NCBI GenBank assembly: GCA_002314145.1
Contig: DCCG01000036.1
Coordinates: 509-57,008 of the forward strand
Length of the DNA: 56,500 nt
Direction of reading: 5' to 3'
From: Thalassolituus sp. UBA1087
Lineage (GTDB): Bacteria; Pseudomonadota; Gammaproteobacteria; Pseudomonadales; Oceanobacteraceae
The notes beneath the pieces were generated by a model. It was given only the letters and a program-made list of their open reading frames with translations. It was not told where the DNA came from and did no database searches. Shown here piece by piece: positions 1-6,824 of the stretch. The position numbers and the translations under genes are program-made. Position 1 is the stretch's first letter; every line of letters starts with the position of its first letter.

Positions 1-1
1 A

Positions 2-1816
2 TATACCTTTACCAACATCAACACAGCGACAGCGGCAGATAACACGCTGACCGGCAGCACCGGCAGCGATACTTTCAATGTCAGTGAAACTGCAGGTGTG
101 GTTACCATCGAAGGTAATGGCGTGGACTTCACCGACGTCGCCTCGGTGGATGGCGATGCAGCAATAGGTGATAACTCCAGCGCCATCGACCAGGTGAACA
201 CTGACGCGGCGTCGCTGACAGATACCGACAAACAGCTGTCTACCCACGAGATTCTATTCAGCAACATTGAGCAGGCGGACTTGAATAGCGGTTCTCTTCA
301 GGCTACTGCATCGACAACTTCATTTAACCTGACCGGCGATGCCCGCGGTTTGTTTGTCCGTGAAATGACGGTGAACAATGTAGCTTCTGTTGAAGGCGCC
401 AGCTCTGGTGCAACCGTTACAGGCAGCTCAGGTGATGACACTTTTGTTGTCGGTTCTGATGGTGGCCTGACCGCTAACGATATCCGCATCGACGGCCCTG
501 TAACTATTGATGGTGCCGGCAATACCGATACGCTCATCAGTGAGCTGGCCGATGCGGTGTGGGATATTACCGCCGAAGGCGCGGGCACCTTGAATAACTA
601 TATTTTCTCCAGTTTTGAAAACCTGGTTAACTCGGCCGGTGACCTGAACCTGACAACCGCTCTGGCGGGTGTCTTTGCCGGTGACTCCATTACGCTGGGC
701 ACTGGCACGCAGCTGAGTTTTAACAGTGGTAATAACGTCACGGTGAATTCAAGCTTCAGCGGTGATACGTCACTGAGTGGCAACGTGAATGCTGACTTCC
801 TTGATATCACCACCGCTGATGATGTTGTCCTGGACACCAATATTAATGGTATCAACATTGCCAGACAATCAGGAACCAGCTCGGTTGATATCACCATCGA
901 GCAAAGCGGAAATCTGGTATTGCGACAGATCAATGCCGGTGCTGGGGTCGTAACATTGACCAGTGCGGTTAATGGCCAGGGGACGGTATCAGCGGAAACG
1001 GTGAATGATACTAATATTATTGCCCGTGAGGCCTACATCGGGACGGACGCTTCTGACTCGGACGATAACCAGTGGGGCGCTATCGGTGAAAACTTCCGTC
1101 AGTTGACCTTTGATGTGACGGATATACTCCGGATGAAAGCGGTAACTTACGTGACTCCTCTGTTCCGTAACCAGGTTCCGGATTTTGATGCCGAAGGTAA
1201 CGAATCTGAATCTCTGGTCAGCTCACAGTCCGGATCATTTGTGATTAAAGATACCGTGGGTAATCTGGTTGAAATTGATCCCGCTATTTTTGAAGGTGTG
1301 ACGCCATTTGTGGCCGATGCCTCGGCGGTTGCCGGTGATGATGGTGAATATCGTATTGCGGATAACTCTTCATCTTTAGACACGTCTACTGTGGCCATGT
1401 TGCTGGCTTCCTATGAAGCGACGGCTTCCGGCGATGCTCCGGAAGACGAATACGAAGTGGAAGGTGAATCTGAACTGGTCGCTGATGATGATCAGGATAT
1501 TCAGGTTGCGATATCAGAAGATGGCCAGGTGCTGGGCGTCGTAAAAGACTACGTATTCCGTGCCGGTGATTCGCTCTGGAGCTTATCACAACGCTTCCTT
1601 GGGAATGGCAGCCTGTGGCAGACGCTGGTCAATCAGAACCCGTCGATTAAAGACCCTTCCAACATTTCTGATGGCAGCCTGATTAAAGTGGTTGTTAAAG
1701 TCAGTGAAGAAGTGGCAGATAAAATTCGCGCTGCCATTGAATCCGGTAAAGGCACAAGTAACGGACGCGGTACGGTTCTGCCAGCTTCTTTGCGAGAGCA
1801 GATTGATTTGCCCTGA
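2..1816 (+). CDS. Large repetitive surface protein with C-terminal LysM-like module (5' partial)
   Basis: The frame is open back to the window edge, so the true start lies upstream and only about 604 codons are visible. The visible part is acidic, rich in Gly, Ser, Thr, Asp and Asn, and carries repeat-like segments such as GSTGSDTF and GSSGDDTF followed by VTIEG/VTIDG. This composition is typical of beta-helical or RTX-like adhesins and filamentous-haemagglutinin-like proteins. Near the C-terminus (about nt 1550-1640) is a LysM-like motif, YVFRAGDSLWSLSQRFLG, followed by SLWQTLVNQNP. LysM modules bind peptidoglycan, so the C-terminus may sit in the periplasm. No beta-barrel, GlyGly-CTERM or T1SS-type terminus is obvious. 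A strong terminator follows. Function as an adhesin is inference; the LysM call is the firmer part. Cysteine appears absent from the visible part, common for exported repeat proteins. Confidence 0.75.
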   Translation, partial: YTFTNINTATAADNTLTGSTGSDTFNVSETAGVVTIEGNGVDFTDVASVDGDAAIGDNSSAIDQVNTDAASLTDTDKQLSTHEILFSNIEQADLNSGSLQATASTTSFNLTGDARGLFVREMTVNNVASVEGASSGATVTGSSGDDTFVVGSDGGLTANDIRIDGPVTIDGAGNTDTLISELADAVWDITAEGAGTLNNYIFSSFENLVNSAGDLNLTTALAGVFAGDSITLGTGTQLSFNSGNNVTVNSSFSGDTSLSGNVNADFLDITTADDVVLDTNINGINIARQSGTSSVDITIEQSGNLVLRQINAGAGVVTLTSAVNGQGTVSAETVNDTNIIAREAYIGTDASDSDDNQWGAIGENFRQLTFDVTDILRMKAVTYVTPLFRNQVPDFDAEGNESESLVSSQSGSFVIKDTVGNLVEIDPAIFEGVTPFVADASAVAGDDGEYRIADNSSSLDTSTVAMLLASYEATASGDAPEDEYEVEGESELVADDDQDIQVAISEDGQVLGVVKDYVFRAGDSLWSLSQRFLGNGSLWQTLVNQNPSIKDPSNISDGSLIKVVVKVSEEVADKIRAAIESGKGTSNGRGTVLPASLREQIDLP

Positions 1817-1879
1817 GTGCTGACGATTCCTCGCCCCTTTTGTCGGGGTGAGTCGTCTGAGATATGATGCAAAACAATG

Positions 1880-1917
1880 AATCCCGTACGCTGAGCGATC
1901 AGTGGACGGGATTTTTT
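1880..1917 (+). terminator. Rho-independent terminator of the surface-protein gene
   Basis: The outer stem AATCCCGT / ACGGGATT (1880-1887 with 1906-1913) encloses an inner stem CGCTGA / TCAGTG and a GCGA loop, and is followed by a run of T. It lies about 65 bp after the stop codon at 1816. Confidence 0.85.
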
Positions 1918-1968
1918 CATTGTCGGCAGGAATAAACGAATTCCGTATGGAACGTTGTTGATTCACGT

Positions 1969-2470
1969 AATGTCCGTCTTCGATGGACTCGCGACTGAAG
2001 GCGCTCCTACCGATATACGCAAGGATGGAGAATAATTCCGCCCACGAGCAAAAGGTTGGAAATTGCTGTCGGAATGTATAAACGGCTAACCCTTACCTCT
2101 TAACCCTGTAGGAGGTGCTTCAGCGCCGATGGCCGAAGGCCTTATGTTGTGACGCGTTATTGCTGGTGTGTTATTTGAACTCTGTGTGGAACGTTAATCC
2201 ACAGAATGTCCGTCTTCGACGGATTCGCGACTGAAGGCGCTCCTACCGATATACGCAAGGATGGAGAAAAATTCCTCACACAGGGAAAAGGTCGGCAGAA
2301 TTTAAACACGCCTTAACCTCTACCTCTTAACCCTGTAGGAGGTGCTTCAGCGCCGATGCCCGTAGGCCTTATGCCCTTATACGTCCGGGTGTGTTATTTA
2401 AATTCTGTGTGTAATGCGAATCCACAGAATGTCCGTCTTCGATGGATTCGCGACTGAAAGAGATCCGGCA
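1969..2470. repeat. Tandem ~235-bp repeat units containing paired REP-like sequences (BIME-like array 1)
   Basis: The word AATGTCCGTCTTCGA (with one variant base) recurs at 1969, 2205 and 2428, giving periods of 236 and 223 bp. Each unit has a forward REP-like core, GTAGGAGGTGCTTCAGCGCC (2108-2127 and 2335-2354), and an opposed core, GGCGCTCCTAC (2000-2010 and 2236-2246). Each also has a short inverted repeat, TCTGTGTGGA...TCCACAGA (2181-2207). The forward core resembles the REP sequence of Pseudomonas and relatives. The opposed pairs make this a BIME-like mosaic. It fills most of the 1817-2561 interval; I see no gene there. Confidence 0.85.
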
Positions 2471-2502
2471 AATAAAGGCTGCAGGTTTACTGTAAAGTAC
2501 AC

Positions 2503-2531
2503 AATAAAAAGCCAGCGTTTTAAGCTGGCTC
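2503..2531 (-). terminator. Terminator of GLUG-repeat gene 1
   Basis: The inverted repeat AGCCAGC / GCTGGCT (2510-2530) is followed on the minus strand by TTTTTATTG. It lies about 30 bp beyond the stop of the 2562-4157 gene. The same hairpin is duplicated at 4944-4971. Confidence 0.85.
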
Positions 2532-2561
2532 CTTATTGATTCAAAGGTCTCTGATATCTGA

Positions 2562-4157
2562 TCAGAAGGTTTTTAAAACTTTACGTTTGCGCATCAAGGC
2601 GAACGGCGTTAAACCAAACAACCAGAACAGAGAACCACCGCTGGAGGACGAGGATTTATGCGAACGATCCGGGTCGTTGGGGTAATCGTCAAAACGGTCT
2701 TCCACGCCATCCAGGTCACTGTCGCGGTAAACCTCACCATTTATATTCAATGCAGGTAACTGGCTACTGGTGCCGAAATCCCAAACGGCCACTTCACCCT
2801 GGTCGTTGAAGTAAGTATCGTCCCAGCCTTTAAATAATGTGGTATTCAGGAGGCATTCCGCATCATCGGAAGATATCGGACACCAGAGGTCTGCCAGGGA
2901 AACCCCAGCGTTATCGGTTAAAACCGTTGTGGTATCATCATCACCAAAGATATCTGTTTGTCCCGAGGTGTCAGTTGCCCAGTAGCTGTTGCTAATAGAA
3001 GAGGATTCTTCTACGTACCCTGCAACACCACCAATGTAATTGCCACCACTGACAGACCCGATGGCATAGCTATTCTCTATGCTGCTACCTTCTTTGGAAT
3101 CACCAATCAGTCCGCCAGCATATTCGCTTTCAGCAAGTACATTACCGGTGGCATAGCTATTGGATATGCTACTCCCTGTTCGCAAACGCCCAACCAGCCC
3201 TCCTGAATAACGGAAGGATGCTACTATGTTACCGGTGGCATAGCTTTGAGCAATCGTAGAATAATCAGAATTGCCTATCAGACCTCCTAACGCACCGTAA
3301 CCTTTAACATCGGCGGAACTGTGACTAAGTGTTACACTGGCGTAAAGTGTCGATCCTATGAGTCCACCTAAATATCTACCCTCGGGTCCGATTCCGGTGA
3401 TATTTCCCTGTGATTGACTACTGGTCAATGAACAGTATCTGCAATGACCAATAATACCTCCGGCATATGCAACGCCGGATATATCCCCTGAGCTGGATAA
3501 ATAAGAAATCAATGAATTATCCAGAGCTCTACCTACAACACCGCCGGTTGCTCCTGTCCCTCCCCTCACTGTGCCTGTAGAATTAATATGATGTATTTCG
3601 GAAGCTTCAGCGAAACCAATCAGCGCGCCAGTAGATCCTTCCGCAAGGGAGCAATTGATTGACATCAATTCACCAGACAACTCCAGATTTGACATTTCTG
3701 CATTGCGGATAAAACCAAACAAAGCATGTTGATACTCATCGCTGGTCGAGCAATGGATATACAAATTTAAAATTTTGTAATCGTTCCCGTTAAATACAGC
3801 AGTAAAAGGCTCTTCAGAGTCGGAATCACCATATATATAGTTTCCGATCGGCTCCCAGCCTTCGCCATTGTTCCAGTAGTCATCATTTTCGTCCATAACA
3901 CCATCACCGTTGGTATCAAAATCCAGGTCGGTGGTGAGTTCAAAACCTTCGCAGCCTTCCGGTGGGCAGCCGTCACTTTTACCATATAAAGTGGTGCCAT
4001 CAAGGTTGTTGCGGATTTCATTGAGATCGGCAAGGTCGTTGATTTCAATCAGTCCGTTGTCGTCCAGGTCATAGTCGTCACGGCCGCTTTCCGCATAGGT
4101 GGGCAGGGCGTTGGCCAGAGCTAAAAGTGACGGTAAAAATAGATGGGAGAGTTTCAT
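2562..4157 (-). CDS. GLUG-repeat surface protein with GlyGly-CTERM anchor (copy 1, intact)
   Basis: A 531-residue exported protein. I chose the ATG at 4157 (MKLSHLFLPS...) because it opens a clear signal peptide ending near TYAES, has an upstream CAGGAT, and matches the start of its paralogue; an in-frame start 30 bp upstream would bury the signal. After the signal come Asp/Asn-rich EF-hand-like stretches (DYDLDDNGLIEI, DTNGDGVMDENDD). About eight GLUG-type repeats follow, of the form GGLxG...S.I..SYATGNV. A thrombospondin-3-like motif, DSDLDGVEDRFDDYP, comes next. The tail is Ser-rich, then GGSLFWLFGLTPF and basic RKRK, matching the GlyGly-CTERM sorting signal that rhombosortase processes after type II export. 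Role is unknown; calcium-dependent surface adhesion is plausible. No rhombosortase gene is in the window. It is paralogous to the disrupted gene at 4996-6626. Confidence 0.85.
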   Translation of the reverse strand: MKLSHLFLPSLLALANALPTYAESGRDDYDLDDNGLIEINDLADLNEIRNNLDGTTLYGKSDGCPPEGCEGFELTTDLDFDTNGDGVMDENDDYWNNGEGWEPIGNYIYGDSDSEEPFTAVFNGNDYKILNLYIHCSTSDEYQHALFGFIRNAEMSNLELSGELMSINCSLAEGSTGALIGFAEASEIHHINSTGTVRGGTGATGGVVGRALDNSLISYLSSSGDISGVAYAGGIIGHCRYCSLTSSQSQGNITGIGPEGRYLGGLIGSTLYASVTLSHSSADVKGYGALGGLIGNSDYSTIAQSYATGNIVASFRYSGGLVGRLRTGSSISNSYATGNVLAESEYAGGLIGDSKEGSSIENSYAIGSVSGGNYIGGVAGYVEESSSISNSYWATDTSGQTDIFGDDDTTTVLTDNAGVSLADLWCPISSDDAECLLNTTLFKGWDDTYFNDQGEVAVWDFGTSSQLPALNINGEVYRDSDLDGVEDRFDDYPNDPDRSHKSSSSSGGSLFWLFGLTPFALMRKRKVLKTF

Positions 4158-4439
4158 ATAAACATCCTGTGGTGACAGCAGTTCCATTCTGACTGTTGTG
4201 GGTGGCTGTTTGTAGAAAGGCGATACCCGCTGATGGGAACCGTCAAATTCAATCGCTCCATTTTACGCTTATGTCAATGTGTTGTCCTGCGATTATCGGC
4301 AAGAGTGTGTGAATATGTGATGAAAACAGCATCAATATTCTGTTGCACGGAAAGCAATAAATTCAGGCACGGCGTGATTTGTCTGATGCGATGAGGATGG
4401 CGTTTTCAATGCCGATTTTTACAGGTTGTCAGACCAGCC

Positions 4440-4885
4440 TGGTTGGGTATATCAGTGCGCCGATGGCCGAAGGTCTTATGCCCTGATACGTTATCCCGCG
4501 TGTGTTAATAAAATTCCGTGTGGAACGCTAATCCACGGAATTTCCGGCTGTCGCCGGATATCGCAGCTGAAGCAGCTCCTACACTGGATATACGTTGTTT
4601 TATTGATGATCCATGCAAAACGCTATGCCACAGAATGTCTGTCTTCGACAGATTCGCGACTGAAGGCGCTCCTACCAATTTCCGCAAGGTAGAAGAATAA
4701 TTCCGCACACAAGGAAAAGGTTGGAAATTGCTGTCGGAATGTATAAACGGCTAACCCTTACCTCTTAACTCTGTAGGAGGTGCTTCAGCGCCGATGGCCG
4801 AAGGCCTTATGCCGTGATGCGTTATTCCGGGTGTGTTATTTAAACTCTGTGTGGAATGGAATTCACAGAATGTCCGTCTTCGATG
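4440..4885. repeat. BIME-like array 2, homologous to array 1
   Basis: The same ~235-bp unit recurs, with AATGTCTGTCTTCGA at 4634 and AATGTCCGTCTTCGA at 4869 (period 235). The forward core GTAGGAGGTGCTTCAGCGCC is at 4773-4792 and the opposed core GGCGCTCCTAC at 4665-4675. A further variant, GCAGCTCCTAC, lies near 4572-4582, and a partial unit begins near 4440. Together with 4158-4440, which holds only the upstream region of GLUG gene 1, it occupies the interval between the paralogues. Short ORFs here are repeat-derived. Confidence 0.82.
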
Positions 4886-4943
4886 GATTCGCGACTGAAA
4901 GGGATCCTGAAAATAAAGGCTGCAGGTTTACTGTAAAACACAT

Positions 4944-4971
4944 AATAAAAAGCCAGCATTTTAAGCTGGCT
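4944..4971 (-). terminator. Terminator of GLUG-repeat gene 2
   Basis: The stem AGCCAGC / GCTGGCT (4951-4971) is followed on the minus strand by TTTTATTATG. It is a copy of the hairpin at 2503-2531 and lies 25 bp after the ancestral stop at 4996. Confidence 0.8.
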
Positions 4972-4995
4972 TCTGATTAGTTCAAAGATATTGGA

Positions 4996-5684
4996 TCATA
5001 AGGCTTTTAAAACCTTACGTTTTCGCATTAAGGCGAACGGCGTTAAACCAACCAACCAGAACAGAGAGCCACCGCTGGATGACGAGGATTTATGCGAACG
5101 TTCCGGGTCATTGGGGTAATCGTCAAAACGGTCTTCCACGCCATCCAGGTCACTGTCGCGGTAAACCTCACCATTTATATTAAGAGCGGGTAACTGGCTG
5201 CTGGTGCCGAAATCCCAGACGGCTACGGTTTCACCCTGGTCGTTTACGTAGGTATCGTCCCAGTCTTCAAATAAGGTAACATCCGGAAGGCAATCCGTAT
5301 CATTCGCTGAGGTTGGGCACCATAGGTCGGATAAAAGGACACCAGCGTTGTCGATTAGTGAAACAGATGGGCCTGAATCATTTAACTCGGTTTGCCCAGT
5401 GGAATCAGTAGCCCAATAGGTATTATTTATTTCATCGTATTCATAATAACCTATGAGTCCTGCGGAAGATGAACCACTAACTTGGCCAGTGGCATAACTT
5501 TTTTGAATATCAGCTCCGTAGGTTCCCCCGGCTAAACCACCAGACGCAGTAGGTGATGATGAGGTTACGCCTCCGGATGCATAGCTGTTTACTATATTGC
5601 CATAGCAACTTCCAACCAGACCCCCAACTATGCCTGACGTTGTTGTTACGTTACCTATAGCATAACTCTGCGCCAGTTCCCCCC
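4996..5684 (-). pseudogene. C-terminal part of GLUG-repeat gene 2, out of frame after a G6 tract
   Basis: Downstream of the frameshift the minus strand stays open in one frame for about 230 codons. It reads ELAQSYAIGNV, more GLUG repeats, then DSDLDGVEDRFDDYP, the Ser-rich linker and GGSLFWLVGLTPF with RKRK. This closely matches the C-terminus of the intact paralogue and stops at 4996-4998. It lacks its own start. Adding one G to the run at 5679-5684 would join it to the 5655-6626 frame and restore a protein of about 543 residues. Since it keeps a full GlyGly-CTERM end with no further stops, the break is recent, reversible or a sequencing error. Confidence 0.85.
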
Positions 5685-6626
5685 GTCTAGACTTCCCAAA
5701 AGTCCCCCGGCATGGGTATATCCTTCCCCTTCGGTTGCATCAACCGAGGCTGAGCTATGACTAAGGATTACATCAGTGTCATAAGCAGTTCCCATTAACC
5801 CGCCAATAATAGTAAAGACGTCATCAGTGTAAGTTCTTTGGACGTGACCGCTGGATTCAAGGTTTGACGCTGAGGAATTTTCGATGAACCCGATTAAACC
5901 ACCAACACCACTACGAAGCTTTCCAAGGCCTGTCACTCTTGAATCGCTGGAGGAATAGGAAACTGATGAATCTTCAGCTTTGCCTATCAAGCCACCGACG
6001 CCAGTGCCATCACCTCCGATCACCGTCGCATTGATATGGGTATGGGTCACATCGGACGAATCCATTTCTCCCACCAGGCCGCCAACAGCCCCTTCGGCAA
6101 GTGGGCAGTCAACTGATGTTAATTCTCCGCTCAGCTCCAGGTTGGAAATGGATGCATTACGAATAAACCCAAATAGACCATGCTGATAATCATCACTGGC
6201 AGAGCAATGGATATACAGATTTAAAATCCTGTGGTCGTTACCATTAAATACGGCAGTAAAAGGCGTTTCAGCACCGGCATTGCTGATTTGATAATTACCT
6301 ATCGGCTCCCAGCCTTCGCCATTGTTCCAATAGTCATCGTTTTCGTCTATAACGCCATCGCCGTTGGTATCAAAATCCAGATCGGTGGTGAGTTCAAAGC
6401 CGTGGCAGCCGTCGGGTTGAGGGCAGCCATTGTTGCTGGCGTCTAAATCATCATATAGCGCTGTGCCATCAAGGTTGTTGCGGATTTCATTGAGATCGGC
6501 AAGGTCGTTGATTTCAATTAGTCCGTTGTCGTCCAGGTCATAGTCGGCACGGCCGTCTTCTGCGTATACGGGCAGGGCGGTGGCCAGAGCTAAAACAGAG
6601 GGTAAAAATAGGTGGGAGAGTTTCAT
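5655..6626 (-). CDS. GLUG-repeat surface protein copy 2, truncated by frameshift
   Basis: This 323-residue frame starts with the same signal peptide (MKLSHLFLPS) and the same CAGGATGTTTAT leader as copy 1. The first ~190 residues are near-identical to copy 1, including the EF-hand-like DTNGDGVIDENDD, and are followed by more divergent GLUG repeats. The frame then shifts at plus-strand C6 (5679-5684), adds a short nonsense tail ending NWRRVML and stops. As read, the product would be secreted without its GlyGly-CTERM anchor and so might be released or degraded. The intact form would be about 543 residues against 531 for copy 1. A -1 slip at the GGGGGG run would also restore the frame. I treat 4996-6626 as one gene that is broken in this sequence. 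Confidence 0.8.
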   Translation of the reverse strand: MKLSHLFLPSVLALATALPVYAEDGRADYDLDDNGLIEINDLADLNEIRNNLDGTALYDDLDASNNGCPQPDGCHGFELTTDLDFDTNGDGVIDENDDYWNNGEGWEPIGNYQISNAGAETPFTAVFNGNDHRILNLYIHCSASDDYQHGLFGFIRNASISNLELSGELTSVDCPLAEGAVGGLVGEMDSSDVTHTHINATVIGGDGTGVGGLIGKAEDSSVSYSSSDSRVTGLGKLRSGVGGLIGFIENSSASNLESSGHVQRTYTDDVFTIIGGLMGTAYDTDVILSHSSASVDATEGEGYTHAGGLLGSLDGGNWRRVML

Positions 6627-6783
6627 ATAAACATCCTGTGGTGACAGCCGTTCCGTTTAGAATTCAGAGTGCCGGAATTTTTGTGGCCTCTGGTTTTAAA
6701 CCTCGTGTTTGCGGGTGGTGTTAAGGCCCGGTAAAGGTTAGCGAGTATGGTGAATAATAAAGGTGGTTGCGGGCAATATTGAG

Positions 6784-6817
6784 TTAATGCCCGGCTGTCA
6801 ATTCAGCCGGGCATTAA
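6784..6817 (-). terminator. Strong hairpin downstream of the kinase gene
   Basis: A perfect 14-bp inverted repeat, TTAATGCCCGGCTG / CAGCCGGGCATTAA, has a six-base loop. It sits 8 bp past the stop at 6825. Neither side has a clear U tract, so it may act as a 3'-end stabilising hairpin or a weak terminator. The remaining 6627-6783 interval shows no gene. Confidence 0.6.
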
Positions 6818-6824
6818 GCTGTTG

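Noticed and set aside
1969..2470. CRISPR array
   Set aside because: Repeats are ~235 bp long with internal opposed REP cores, without short spacers or cas genes.
4250..4290. TTGACA word on the minus strand upstream of GLUG gene 1 as a promoter
   Set aside because: The -35 match at 4272-4277 is good, but no acceptable -10 is found 16-18 bases on.
4426..4980. Short ORFs in the interval between the GLUG genes
   Set aside because: They fall entirely in REP-like repeats, and homologous short ORFs recur with each repeat unit.
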